Shown: positions 1 to 9,609 of the stretch, piece by piece | How the letters are laid out: the number at the start of each line of letters is the position of its first letter | How positions within the stretch are numbered: position 1 is the stretch's first letter | Source of the DNA: CAVQND01 sp964653485 | GTDB lineage: Bacteria; Verrucomicrobiota; Verrucomicrobiia; Limisphaerales; UBA8199 | NCBI GenBank assembly: GCA_964653485.1 | Contig: CAZZFF010000018.1 | Location: forward strand, 5,456-69,455 | Direction: 5' to 3' | Length of the DNA: 64,000 bases | Position numbers and translations under genes: made by a program | Notes under the pieces: generated by a model | Told to the model about the DNA's origin: nothing | Databases searched by the model: none | What the model saw: only the letters and a program-made list of their open reading frames with translations

Positions 1-365
1 GTGCGCTTGAGGATGATCTTCAGTTCGTCCAGTTCGACCGGCTTGGTCAGAAAATCATAAGCGCCCGAGCCGATCGCATGGAGCGCGTTGGCCTTCTCGG
101 CCTGCCCGGTCACAATAATGATCTTGGCGGGACTATTCTGAGCCAGCAGATCGGCGAGCGTTGCCAGGCCCTCTTCCGGGCCGGCCGGATGCGGCGGCAG
201 CCCCAGGTCAAGCAGGACCACCAGCGGCGGACGGCGCGTGAATGCCTCCAGGGCGCTCGGACGATCCCCCGCCAGGGTGATTTCGTAGTCCTCCGCCAGC
301 GCCCACTTCATCTGCGCCCGGATCTCCTCGTCGTCGTCAATAATCAGCAGCTCGGGTTTACTCAT
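1..365 (-). CDS. prsR: PEP-CTERM system response regulator PrsR (N-terminal part, cut by window edge)
   Basis: The visible ~121 residues are a CheY-like receiver domain: acidic pocket around residues 10-12 (DDD), phosphoacceptor Asp at about residue 53 in LLDLGLPP, a T in IIIVTGQ and a K in FLTKPVELDE. In exosortase loci this family continues into a sigma-54 AAA+ domain and a Fis-type HTH, which would lie left of base 1. It starts at ATG 365, 24 nt after the stop of the histidine kinase, so it is probably the partner regulator in one operon. The PrsR name rests on the receiver sequence and the kinase/TPR/exosortase neighbourhood; the output domain is not visible. Confidence 0.85.
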   Translation of the reverse strand, partial: MSKPELLIIDDDEEIRAQMKWALAEDYEITLAGDRPSALEAFTRRPPLVVLLDLGLPPHPAGPEEGLATLADLLAQNSPAKIIIVTGQAEKANALHAIGSGAYDFLTKPVELDELKIILKR

Positions 366-389
366 ATCAATCTGCCGGGAATCGCACGG

Positions 390-2498
390 CTAAGCCTGCG
401 CCAGCGGCAGCAACACGCGGAACGAAGTGCCCCGGCCAAGGGCGCTTTCCACCTCGATTCGCCCATGGTGAGCTTCCACGATGAGCTTACAATGGAACAT
501 GCCGATGCCAATCCCGTTTTTCTTGGTGGTTTGAAAGGGCCGAAAGAGGCGGTCCTTTACAAACTCAGGGCTCATGCCGCAGCCATTGTCCGCAACCGCC
601 AGAACGGCCCAGCCGTTGCGGCGGCTGGTCTCCACGCGGATGCCCCCTCCGGGACCGACGGCATCCCGCGCGTTGAACACCAGGTTGGTCAGGACTTTCT
701 CCATTTGAATGGGGTCGAGGCGCACTTTAGGCAGGGGCTGGAGGTCCTTAACTACTAAGAGGCCGGGGGTCTGATCGAGACCTTTTAGGACCTCGGCCGC
801 CAGTTGGTTCAGATCACAGTCGACCGGGCGGATGGCCAATTCCTGGCGCAAAAGCCCCAGCCGGCTGATGACGTCGTTCAGGTGGGTCACGGTCCTCGAA
901 ATCCCGCGCAACGCATCCTCCCTGAAGGCGGGGTCCTCGTAATGAACGGGAAGGTTCCGCAGCATCAGCGAGAGCATCGAGGCCGTGTTCTTGAGGTCGT
1001 GAACGAAAAAGGCGGACATGGCCTGAAAGGCCTCGAGTTGCTTGGCCTCGATTAAGCGACGCGAAAACTGCACGTTGAGAAGGCTCGTGGCGGCCTGCTC
1101 GCTCACCGACTTGAGGAGGTCAAGGTCCTGAAACGAGAAACTGGCCGCCCCCACCCGGTCGCCAAGCGTGATCAGCCCGATCCACTCGCCGCCGGCGATA
1201 AGAGGCACGACGAAGCGGTCGCCGCCCCTGGAGAACTGCGACGGGTGACATCGCCGGAGGGCCGAGGCCCAGGCCGCCTCCGAGGCGTCCAGGTCAACCG
1301 GCTCGGCGCCGTTTCTCAGGGCGTCGATGACTCCCGCAACATCCGGGGGGTCCAACTGCAGCAGCGCGGCCCTTTCGGCCGAGAGGAGGGTTGAAGCGCC
1401 CAACAAGAGTCTCTCCTTCCGCTCGTCGGCCAGCCAAACGGTCACGGATTGGGCCTGGAATATCCGGGACACGAGCCCGGCGATCGCGCCGCACAAATCG
1501 GCTTGTTCGACATGGCAGGCGATGCCTTCGGTAAAAGTCCTCCACACCTGGCGATAGTCGTACAGCGGCCTGTTGAAATGCCGGCTGACCAGTCGTTTGA
1601 TGCGCCAGTTCAGCCGCTCTGAGAGCAGCAACACCGCCAGGAGCACCACCGCGATCAGAATGAGCAGGGCCTTCAGTTGAAAGGCGGCGCCGACGCCGAA
1701 AATCGCGAGCCATTTGGCCAGCACCCCCAAAACGACGAGGTATATCCCCGCCAGCAGCAGAGTGATCGAGTTTCGCAAAACCGCCTGCGACGGATAAACA
1801 TCCACTTTGAAAGGCCCGGCCCGCAGCAGCGAGACGAGGATGAGCACGCAGGCCACGAGAAGCCCGGCGGAATCCAGCGGTTGAAGGGACAGGTCGACGG
1901 CGCGGAACAGGTGTACCTGGCTGCCAGTATAGACGCGGACCACGAACAAAGCCCCAATGCCCAGAATCATGAACTTGATGCGCCATCGGATGGTCCCGAC
2001 CGAGGCCCGGAGCGTGCGCTCCAGGTTCATAAGGACCAGGACGGCGCTGACCAGCAGGACCACGCTCACAATCAGGCCGGGCACTCCCAGGCGCAGCATC
2101 CATTGGTGGGTCGATTCCGACTGCGCTATCGAGACGAAGAGGTCTCCGTGAAAGGCCAGCGCAAGGGCCGCCGGCACCACGCAAACAGTCGCCAGCACGA
2201 ATCGCCATGGAGCCAGCGATTCGCGGTAGTTGCCGCGCGCGTACGTCAGGCTGAAGCACAGCCACGTGCAGGGCAGGAGCGAACACACAACAAGCCTGCA
2301 GTTCTGCCAATAGACCATCTCTTCCGGAAACGGCGACATTTGGGTCAAGCCGGAGAAAAGGCTCTCGGCGGAGAGCAGGCCCATGCCGGCGACGAAACAC
2401 CAGTGCGGGAGCGAGCGCCGCGCATCGCGCGCGACGGCAAGCGCGAGCAAGGCCGCCCCAAGCGAGGCCGCGAAAGCGAGTAATGCCGCGAGTTGCAT
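390..2498 (-). CDS. prsK: Membrane histidine kinase PrsK of the exosortase/PEP-CTERM system
   Basis: 702 residues. The N-terminal ~290 residues are a run of about eight to ten hydrophobic segments. A GAF-like sensor region follows (about 330-480), then a dimerisation helix with the likely phosphoacceptor His500 in FVHDLKN. A HATPase domain ends the protein, with N-box NLVFNARDAV and G-boxes DNGCGM and GIGIGMF. This order is that of PrsK kinases. ATG 2498 overlaps the upstream TGA by one base, suggesting coupling; a GTG one codon earlier is possible. The trigger is unknown. The partner is the receiver protein immediately downstream. Confidence 0.9.
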   Translation of the reverse strand: MQLAALLAFAASLGAALLALAVARDARRSLPHWCFVAGMGLLSAESLFSGLTQMSPFPEEMVYWQNCRLVVCSLLPCTWLCFSLTYARGNYRESLAPWRFVLATVCVVPAALALAFHGDLFVSIAQSESTHQWMLRLGVPGLIVSVVLLVSAVLVLMNLERTLRASVGTIRWRIKFMILGIGALFVVRVYTGSQVHLFRAVDLSLQPLDSAGLLVACVLILVSLLRAGPFKVDVYPSQAVLRNSITLLLAGIYLVVLGVLAKWLAIFGVGAAFQLKALLILIAVVLLAVLLLSERLNWRIKRLVSRHFNRPLYDYRQVWRTFTEGIACHVEQADLCGAIAGLVSRIFQAQSVTVWLADERKERLLLGASTLLSAERAALLQLDPPDVAGVIDALRNGAEPVDLDASEAAWASALRRCHPSQFSRGGDRFVVPLIAGGEWIGLITLGDRVGAASFSFQDLDLLKSVSEQAATSLLNVQFSRRLIEAKQLEAFQAMSAFFVHDLKNTASMLSLMLRNLPVHYEDPAFREDALRGISRTVTHLNDVISRLGLLRQELAIRPVDCDLNQLAAEVLKGLDQTPGLLVVKDLQPLPKVRLDPIQMEKVLTNLVFNARDAVGPGGGIRVETSRRNGWAVLAVADNGCGMSPEFVKDRLFRPFQTTKKNGIGIGMFHCKLIVEAHHGRIEVESALGRGTSFRVLLPLAQA

Positions 2499-5400
2499 CA
2501 CTTCAGTTCGTTGAGGGCCCGCCTGGCCTTATCGGCAAGCGCGGGCGTAATGTCGAGAGCTAGGGCGCGCTGGAGGGACTCCTTGCCCTGGACTCGCTGC
2601 TTGAGTTGGCACTGGGCCATTCCGAGATAATAAAGCAGTTCACCGTCCTTGTCCGCTTCCCGAGCGCTTTGGAAAAGCAACTGCGCTGAACGCGGATAGT
2701 CCCCCTGGCGATAGGCCAGGATGCCGAGCGTCCTGGCCAACCGCGCGTCTTCCGGGAAAGACTCGCGGGCCTGAGTGGCCAGGGTGTAAGCCCTGCGGTC
2801 GTCGCCAAGGTGTTCGGCGCACAAGAGCGCGAGGTTCCTGGTGGCGGGAGCAAAGAGCGGGTACCGCGCCAGGACGCGATCGTACAGCTCGGCTGCTTCC
2901 TGGTATTTGGCCTGCCGCTCGTTGAGCAGGGCGGAGAGGAACAAGGCCGGGACGTAGGCGGGGTCGGCTGCGAGGGCCTTCTGGAGGCTGGCGATGGCTT
3001 GGGGGGTCTGGGCCAGGTTGGTCGACGCGGAGGTCATCGCCAGGAAACGGTTGGCCTCGGACCCGTTGGGAAACGCCGGAGCGCGGGCGGGCGTTTGCAT
3101 GGCCGCCTTGGCCTCGGCGACCCGCCCAAGGCCGTAGTAAGCCCAGGCCAGGTCGTAAAGAACGGCAGGGTCATTGGGAAGTTTGCGCGCGCTTTCCTCG
3201 AGCAAACTGGCGGCCCACTTGGCATCCCCGGCCTCAAATATCAAACGCCCCAGGAGGTGGGAGATTCGAGGGTCCTGGGGTGCCAGGTTGTGCGCCTCTT
3301 TGGCCAACTCCAGGGCCTTGCGGGAGTCGTTGAGGTGGCTCGCATAAAGCTCGGCAAGGCGGGCCATGCCGGAGCCGTTCCGGGGGTTCCTCTTGAGGGC
3401 GGCCTGGTAAACGGCGGCGGCTTGGTCAAAGGCGCCATCGCGTTCGAGTATGCCGGCCAACCGCATGGCGGCGATCGGGTCCTCGGGACTCTCGCTCAAT
3501 CGCTTCCGCAGCTCGGCCACCTGGGCGGCGTTGGCGGTCTTCACGTCTATCGCCAGCATGGCCAAACGGCGGCCGGCCTCCTCCTTGCCCGGGAAATCCT
3601 TGCTCGTCTGAAGGGCTGCCTGGAGAGCAACGCGAGCCGGATCCTCCTCGCCGAGCATGTAATGAGCCATGCCCAGGTGATATTGGACATCGGGCTGTGC
3701 CGCCAGCCTCAGGGCGCTCTCCTGGATCATGGCCAATCCCCAGTCATACTCGGCGCGCTGGAAGTGGATCCAGCCTAGCGTGTCCGCTACGGCGGGGTTA
3801 TTCGGCAGCAATTGCCGCGCCCTCTCCGCCATCGCGTAGGCCTTGTCCGGTTGCCGCAGCGGTTCGGAATACAGATAGGCCAGGTTGTTGAGAGCCGGCG
3901 TGTAATTCGGGTCGAGCGAGATGATTCTCTCGTAGGTGTCACGCGCCTCCGTGAAATGCTTGAGTTCCTCGTGGATATTGGCGATGAGCATGAGGGCGGT
4001 GAGGTCGTTGGTCTTGCCCACGAGGTTGTTCAGCCGGTCCAGGGCCTGCTGGTGTTGGTTGGATGCCACATAGAGTTGGGCCAGCAAGAGGTTGGCCTCG
4101 CCGAGATTGGGACTGAGCTCGAGGGCCTTGCGCAAGGCGTTCTCGGCCTGTTCAACCTCAGGCCGGGTGGCGGGAACATCAGCGAACCTGACACGGGGCG
4201 CGGAGGAGCCGGAACGTTTCTCGGATTCCTGGGCCACGAGGGCGCGGGCTTGCGCCACATGAATCTTGGCCATGAGCAACCAGGGCTCCGCCGCGCGCGG
4301 GTTCCTGCTCATCTGTTGCTGAACTCGGGCGGCCGCGCGCGGATATTGTTTCTCTGCGACGTCCAGCTCCACGATTTGTTCAAGAGCGGGCGTGAAATCC
4401 GGAGCCAGTTCGAGGACTTTCTCGAAAGTCTGGCGGGCCTCCGCCATGCGGCCTTGACGGGCCAGGAGGACTCCCAAAAGCAGGGCTGCCTGGGGCTCTT
4501 TGGGAAAGGCGCGGGTCATCTGCCGATACGCGTTCAGGGCCTCGTCCGGATGGTTTTGGGCCAGATGCGCGCTGGCGAGCAGGGTATAGGCCCGCGGGAC
4601 CTGCGGATGGTCCTTGAGCAATCGGGTCAAGGAACCGACGGCGACGCCGGAATCGCCGCGACGCACGTTGAGTTCGGCCTGCAACAAAATGCCATCCACA
4701 AGGTTGGAATTGAGGGTCAGGGCGCGGTTGAGGCAGGCATCAGCCATGCCCGGTTCTTTGCTCAGCAGGTGGGCCACGGCGAGGCGGTACTGGAGTTGGG
4801 CGTCGCGGTCATAGACCCTGGCGAGCCGTTGAAAATCCGCGACCGCGTTGGTGCTCTGGCCCTTGGCGAGCCAGAGGTCGCCCCGGAGCAGGAGGGCCTC
4901 GTAGTTCACCGGGTCCCGTGAAAGGACCTTGTTGACCAGGCTGGCGCACTCGTCGGTCTTGACTTCCGCAAGAGCGAGCTGGGCAAGCCGTATCCAGGCC
5001 GGCACGTAATCCGGAGCTTTGCGCGTAATCTCTTCGATAAGGCGCTTTCCCTCTTCAGGAGCCCCGGTCCTGAGCTTGAAGTCCGCATAGCGCAAACGCA
5101 GGGCCGAACGCAAAGGAGCAAGCTCCGCCGCCTTCTTGAGGAACGGCTCCGCCCGAACCCGGTCGTCCCGGGCCAGGTAGAGGCTGCCCAGCGCCATGAG
5201 CGCCTCGCTCGACCTCGGGTCCCCCGCCACCGCCGCTTTAAACTCCTCCTCCGCCCTCGCAAAGTCCTGCTCGAGCACCGCGAGCGTGCCCAAGGCCAAA
5301 TGGCAGCTCGGCCTGGCTCGGTCGGCGGGGGCGAGTTGCTCGATGCGTTCGGAGACCTCGCGAGCCTGGTTGGTGGTCGCCGCGCGCGCCAGCAGCAGGA

Positions 5401-6751
5401 GGCCCGCCTCGTTGCGCGGTTGTCTCTCGAGCACCCGAAGGGCGGCTTCCCTCGCCTCGCTCGGCCTCTGGAATGAAAGGTATATCAGCCCGATCTTCAG
5501 ACGCACCTCTAGGTTCGCCGGGTCCATCTCTGCCGCCTTCTGCAAGAAGATAAATGCCTGGGCAAGCCGGCCCTCCGTGTAATAAAGCAACCCCAATTGC
5601 CGGATGGCAGTCGAGCTCTGGGGTGCGGCGCGAAGCGCGGTCAAGTACTCGATCTCGGCGGTGTCGTACCGCTGGGCCTGGAAATCCAGATTCGCCCGCG
5701 CGAGATAGCGATCTGCCGTGGCGTGCCTGGAACAACCGGCGCCCCCGGCTGCCACAAGGGCCAGCCCCGCCAGAAGGAACAAACGCCGGCCCGGCGCGCT
5801 GGCGGGCGTGGGATCATCATATCCGGCGCCGGACGTCTGCACCGAATCATCGCCCACCGAGGAGGCCATTGGAAAACGGCCCTTCGATTCGGCCCTCCGG
5901 AGCAGGTAGAGCAGCAGGAAGAGCGGTACCAGGGACAAGACGAAGAACAGCGGACCCCCATGATGGTGGATGGGGGAGTGAATCATGTCTGGACTGACGT
6001 GGACACAAAGCTCGCCTATGGTGACGACACGCAGACCGTTGCGCGCCAGCGCGAGCGGAATCACAGCCAGCGCAAGGCCCGCCCGCCGCCAGGGCGACCT
6101 CAGGAACAAATAGCCCGCAAGCCAGCTCGTCATGAACAGGACCAGGCTCGAATGAATGCCGCTGCATTGCGGCGCCACCTCCAGAAACATGCCCGGCAGA
6201 TGAAACCCGGTGCCGTCGCGCAATACGGGCATCAACGATAGCTTGAAGAGCAGCTCCGCAGCCAGAGCCGAACCTTGCTGAAAGAAGGTCTCGATTGCGT
6301 GACGCGCAACAACCGGAAAGGGCACCATGAATATCAGGAAGGCCGCCGGGAAGGCAACCCGCCGCAGTGTTCGGAGGCCGAAGCACAGGAACCCCGCCCC
6401 CAGGAGCAACAAGAGGAACGAGAGAGTCATCAAGGCCAGGTAATCGTCGAGTTCCAGCTCCCAACCGGCGCGGGCGGCCCAGCGGTATCCGGCCAGGGGA
6501 CAGGCCCCCAACACCAAGGGAATTAGCGCCCAGCCTCGAGATGGCCTGGAGTCCATTGCCAGGTCCCGGCGATTCAAGGAGACAAGGTACGCGCTGATGA
6601 ATGGGACCAGCAGGGTGTAGGAATACAAGTCACTGTGCCAGGCGTGCCCGGCCAATTGGCAGAGTTGCGGCCCGAAGCAGAGAGTCAACAGCGCCGCCAG
6701 CGCCGCAAACGCGCTGGCGCGATGGGGAACCGTTCGCTTGCCGCCTGTCAT
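2498..6751 (-). CDS. Exosortase domain fused to a PrsT-like TPR lipoprotein
   Basis: One open frame of 1,417 residues. Residues 1-290 are an exosortase: several membrane helices and the expected catalytic set, Cys196 in APQCSGIHSS, Arg241 in ARNGLR and His262-264 in HHHGG. Exosortases cut and transfer proteins carrying a C-terminal PEP-CTERM-type signal. After a short linker, residues 322-340 form a second hydrophobic segment ending in an imperfect lipobox (GAGC, Cys340). About 1,070 residues of TPR repeats follow, resembling the TPR lipoprotein PrsT. An in-frame ATG at 5869 (Met295) could give the TPR part separately. ATG 6751 was chosen; a TTG at 6766 overlapping the upstream stop is an alternative. 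The fusion is unusual for the family. Confidence 0.88.
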   Translation of the reverse strand: MTGGKRTVPHRASAFAALAALLTLCFGPQLCQLAGHAWHSDLYSYTLLVPFISAYLVSLNRRDLAMDSRPSRGWALIPLVLGACPLAGYRWAARAGWELELDDYLALMTLSFLLLLLGAGFLCFGLRTLRRVAFPAAFLIFMVPFPVVARHAIETFFQQGSALAAELLFKLSLMPVLRDGTGFHLPGMFLEVAPQCSGIHSSLVLFMTSWLAGYLFLRSPWRRAGLALAVIPLALARNGLRVVTIGELCVHVSPDMIHSPIHHHGGPLFFVLSLVPLFLLLYLLRRAESKGRFPMASSVGDDSVQTSGAGYDDPTPASAPGRRLFLLAGLALVAAGGAGCSRHATADRYLARANLDFQAQRYDTAEIEYLTALRAAPQSSTAIRQLGLLYYTEGRLAQAFIFLQKAAEMDPANLEVRLKIGLIYLSFQRPSEAREAALRVLERQPRNEAGLLLLARAATTNQAREVSERIEQLAPADRARPSCHLALGTLAVLEQDFARAEEEFKAAVAGDPRSSEALMALGSLYLARDDRVRAEPFLKKAAELAPLRSALRLRYADFKLRTGAPEEGKRLIEEITRKAPDYVPAWIRLAQLALAEVKTDECASLVNKVLSRDPVNYEALLLRGDLWLAKGQSTNAVADFQRLARVYDRDAQLQYRLAVAHLLSKEPGMADACLNRALTLNSNLVDGILLQAELNVRRGDSGVAVGSLTRLLKDHPQVPRAYTLLASAHLAQNHPDEALNAYRQMTRAFPKEPQAALLLGVLLARQGRMAEARQTFEKVLELAPDFTPALEQIVELDVAEKQYPRAAARVQQQMSRNPRAAEPWLLMAKIHVAQARALVAQESEKRSGSSAPRVRFADVPATRPEVEQAENALRKALELSPNLGEANLLLAQLYVASNQHQQALDRLNNLVGKTNDLTALMLIANIHEELKHFTEARDTYERIISLDPNYTPALNNLAYLYSEPLRQPDKAYAMAERARQLLPNNPAVADTLGWIHFQRAEYDWGLAMIQESALRLAAQPDVQYHLGMAHYMLGEEDPARVALQAALQTSKDFPGKEEAGRRLAMLAIDVKTANAAQVAELRKRLSESPEDPIAAMRLAGILERDGAFDQAAAVYQAALKRNPRNGSGMARLAELYASHLNDSRKALELAKEAHNLAPQDPRISHLLGRLIFEAGDAKWAASLLEESARKLPNDPAVLYDLAWAYYGLGRVAEAKAAMQTPARAPAFPNGSEANRFLAMTSASTNLAQTPQAIASLQKALAADPAYVPALFLSALLNERQAKYQEAAELYDRVLARYPLFAPATRNLALLCAEHLGDDRRAYTLATQARESFPEDARLARTLGILAYRQGDYPRSAQLLFQSAREADKDGELLYYLGMAQCQLKQRVQGKESLQRALALDITPALADKARRALNELK

Positions 6752-6762
6752 GCCAACATCGG

Positions 6763-8190
6763 TCAAAAGCTGTAGCCCAGGTCCAACCCAACCTGGGTGG
6801 TTGAAATCTGGAACTGGGAAACACCCGACGTGTTCTTGCTCGCCTGGTAGAACACCCCGGCGTTCGCACGCTTCAGGAACGGCATGCTCAACCGGGCGTT
6901 GAGAAAGAGGTTATGGTCCTCGCGGCTCAGCGACAGGCCGGAATCGCTGGCCTCGTAGGACGCGACGCCATAACCGCCGGTCAGGTCGAACGCAAGCTTC
7001 TTGAACACCTGCTGGTGAACGCCGCCGCTGACCGACGTATTCTGGATCACCTGGTTAAAGATATAGGAAACCATCACCGAGCGGGCCGCGCTCACGGAAA
7101 GCGCGGTCCTCTCAAAGGGCCGATAGACGGCCGAGGCCCCAAAAATGGGGCTAACCAAATCCTGCGTGTTGAGGTCCAGGAACTGCCACTCTTCATAGCC
7201 GGCGCTAACCACCAGCGAGAGCTTCCTCGCCACCTGCCAGGTCAACCGCCCCTGGACCTCCTCAAACGTCATCGACGAGCCGGCGCTGAGATCGACATAC
7301 CCTCCGCCGAGGCCGATGGCCGAGCTGAATTTGGGCCAAAACTGGTAGTTCAACCACTCCATGGTCGACCACACTTTCGAGTCGACCAACTCCTGGGCGT
7401 TGGCGTTCGGGCCCGCCGCCGGGCCTACATTCTGGATGTCCTGGTTAAGTCCCATCTCCAGCGATGTCTTGGCATTGAAGCTGTACGTTGCGTTCAGGGC
7501 GGTTGAATAAGTCTCGAGGTCGGTCTGCGCGCCGGTCTCGAACGTCGGCTGGGAGACCGTGGCATAACGCTGCGAGAGTCCAAAGGTCCAGTTCTCATAG
7601 CTGGTCGCCCCCACCAGCCCCACTGATTGGTCCGTCGTATCCTGAAGAAGGTGGTTCGAGTAGTAACGGAGGGAGGGTGTGTAGTCCAACCGCCAATGCT
7701 TGCCAAGATCGAACCCAATCCCCGGATCAACCTCGTTAATCACCGTCGAGACCTTCTCGTAGGCCTGGGCCGGGAGTCCCTCGGCGTACGTGAAACGGTA
7801 GAACAGATGTGGGTGGAAAACGACCGGCCCCGCCTGCAACACGGGTTGCGCTCCCGACTGACTCGCCGGCGCCGGGGCGAGGACCGACGTGTCCATCAGG
7901 CGTGACTGGGAAAGCTGGGGGGCCTGGTTCGTGTCTGACGAATCCAAAGGCGGCGGCCCAAGGGCGGTCTGGGCGGAGGCCCCCGCCAGGAATGCGAACG
8001 AACCCAGCCCCGCGCACCCGCACCCCAAACGCAGGACCGCCGCCCCCCACCACGGCGGCGCCGGCCCCGAGCGCGGGCTCCCAACCTCGCGCCCAAATGA
8101 AATGCGGTCGTCCCCCGCCGTATGCCGCCCTGCTTCAAATACCGGCCGCGTGTAACCCGGCCGCGTCTGCTGCGTTTGCTTCTGGTTCAC
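6763..8190 (-). CDS. Outer-membrane beta-barrel protein of the exosortase locus
   Basis: 475 residues from a GTG start. After a polar stretch of about 48 residues comes a signal-peptide-like hydrophobic segment ending near ASAQ (about residue 74). The remainder is rich in alternating aromatic/polar strands (RYYSNHLL, NWTFGLSQRY) and ends in an aromatic residue (GYSF), as outer-membrane barrels do. It resembles the barrel proteins that accompany PEP-CTERM/exopolysaccharide loci, perhaps acting in polysaccharide export. Its stop overlaps the exosortase start region by a few bases, so the two are probably one transcript. The true start could lie inside the polar leader, since no ribosome site is obvious. 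Confidence 0.75.
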   Translation of the reverse strand: MNQKQTQQTRPGYTRPVFEAGRHTAGDDRISFGREVGSPRSGPAPPWWGAAVLRLGCGCAGLGSFAFLAGASAQTALGPPPLDSSDTNQAPQLSQSRLMDTSVLAPAPASQSGAQPVLQAGPVVFHPHLFYRFTYAEGLPAQAYEKVSTVINEVDPGIGFDLGKHWRLDYTPSLRYYSNHLLQDTTDQSVGLVGATSYENWTFGLSQRYATVSQPTFETGAQTDLETYSTALNATYSFNAKTSLEMGLNQDIQNVGPAAGPNANAQELVDSKVWSTMEWLNYQFWPKFSSAIGLGGGYVDLSAGSSMTFEEVQGRLTWQVARKLSLVVSAGYEEWQFLDLNTQDLVSPIFGASAVYRPFERTALSVSAARSVMVSYIFNQVIQNTSVSGGVHQQVFKKLAFDLTGGYGVASYEASDSGLSLSREDHNLFLNARLSMPFLKRANAGVFYQASKNTSGVSQFQISTTQVGLDLGYSF

Positions 8191-8353
8191 AAAGGGTCGT
8201 TTAGAGGTTCCTACAGACTACACGGAGACTCGCAGGCGCGCCCTGAAATGTCGAGCCTTTCTTGGCACGGAAATCAGCCGCGCGGGAATCCCGCCGCCTT
8301 CCTGATTGTTGCCCCCGCCTTATCTTCCCACGGCAGGTTCGGACACCGGTGCT

Positions 8354-8436
8354 AGTGCTTGACTGCGGAAATAAGCGATACAGCCAGCCGTCCAAAGGGC
8401 CAACGGATGTGCCGCCTATTTCTGCAATCAAGCACT
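8354..8436. repeat. Inverted repeat, 20-nt arms
   Basis: Arms 8354-8373 and 8417-8436 match at 18 of 20 positions as reverse complements, separated by 43 nt. The right arm overlaps the last nine bases of the upstream reductase gene. No T-run follows, so a simple intrinsic terminator is not supported. It could be a processing or attenuation hairpin between the reductase and the beta-barrel gene, or a small mobile-element remnant. Confidence 0.7.
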
Positions 8437-9408
8437 CGTCGCTAGTAAGCTGAGGGGCGCAAGACCGGGCCGCCAGAGTTTCAGGGCGTCCGCCAGGGCC
8501 TCCTTGACCGGCCGCATTTTGACACCGGCGCCCAACAGCTTCGTCACGTCGAGAATGCAGCTCGAGCGCGGGGCCCGCGCGCCGGAGCTGTAGAATTCCA
8601 GATCATTGGCCCAAAACTCGATGCGCCGCGAGGGCTTGAGGACTTGCCGCATCATCTCGACCACCTGCCGCGTCGTAACAGCGCCCGGATTGGTCATGTT
8701 GTAGGTGCCGAAGGGAGCGTGGCGCTCCCACAAATCGAGGCCCGCCCGGGCAAAATCATCCACATGCGTGAGCGAGGTCACGTGGTCGTACACCCGGGGA
8801 TAATGCCAGAGCTTCGAGAGCAGATTGCACGGTTCGTCCTTCTCCCCGAACGGCATGCGCGCTCGCCACACATAACATTGGGCAAAGTCCTGCAGCACCT
8901 CCTCGGCGAGGGCCTTGGTTCCGCTCAAAAAACTGCATGGCAGGGCGCGAAACGTGGAGTTGGGCTTCTCGAACTCCGTGAACCCGAAGAACCTGTCCGG
9001 CTCGGCGTCGAAGAGGCGCCGCAGCTCCGGCGAGTTTAGGTCCTTCACGACCCGCATCTTGCCATCTTCAAACACCTTGGCCCCCGAGTAAATCCCGCCC
9101 GACGAGACGTGCGCCCAGGGCGTATTGGTCGCCACGCAGACCTGGGCGATCGTCTGCGGCAGGATCGCGTTCGCCAGAAAAGCCGCCATGCGATGCTCCT
9201 CGCATCCGTCCATATTCGGTCTGCCCGAATAACCCGCGGCGTTGATGAGGAACACCGGCCGGATCTTGCGCACGTACTCGAAGAGCAGGTCAAACCGCGT
9301 ATAATCGAACGCGATGCGCGAAAGTGGGACGAAGGCAATGCCACGTCTCCGCAGCTCCCGGCAGAAGGCCTGGCCGATGAAACCACTGGCGCCTAAAACG
9401 AGAATCAT
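8428..9408 (-). CDS. NAD(P)-dependent sugar epimerase/reductase (SDR, RmlD-like)
   Basis: 326 residues. The N-terminus is a Rossmann fold with glycine motif GASGFIGQ (residues 6-13). An SDR active-site-like region with SSGGIYSG and later residues follows; the overall size fits extended SDRs such as dTDP-4-dehydrorhamnose reductase. In this cluster it most likely reduces or epimerises a nucleotide-activated 6-deoxysugar. ATG 9408 was chosen because it directly precedes the Rossmann strand MILVLGASG; the frame is open further upstream. The exact substrate cannot be read from the sequence. Confidence 0.8.
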   Translation of the reverse strand: MILVLGASGFIGQAFCRELRRRGIAFVPLSRIAFDYTRFDLLFEYVRKIRPVFLINAAGYSGRPNMDGCEEHRMAAFLANAILPQTIAQVCVATNTPWAHVSSGGIYSGAKVFEDGKMRVVKDLNSPELRRLFDAEPDRFFGFTEFEKPNSTFRALPCSFLSGTKALAEEVLQDFAQCYVWRARMPFGEKDEPCNLLSKLWHYPRVYDHVTSLTHVDDFARAGLDLWERHAPFGTYNMTNPGAVTTRQVVEMMRQVLKPSRRIEFWANDLEFYSSGARAPRSSCILDVTKLLGAGVKMRPVKEALADALKLWRPGLAPLSLLATSA

Positions 9409-9609
9409 GGGGTAAATGTCACCGTAATGAGCATGATCGATGCCGCTGTGGGAACGAGCTTGACAAAGTCTCGTAACAATCTTGGGCACAATAAGTTACA
9501 CACGCACGAACCGCCCAGGCCGGAGAGCGGAGCCCCGGCCAAAATGTCAAATTCTCCGTCGCCGTCCGGCAACCTTACATCCTAACATATTGATTACAAA
9601 CACCTTACG

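Noticed and set aside
8263..8283. TGGCACG-like sigma-54 promoter on the plus strand
   Set aside because: The second half is off by one base from the required spacing, and it points away from the genes it would serve.
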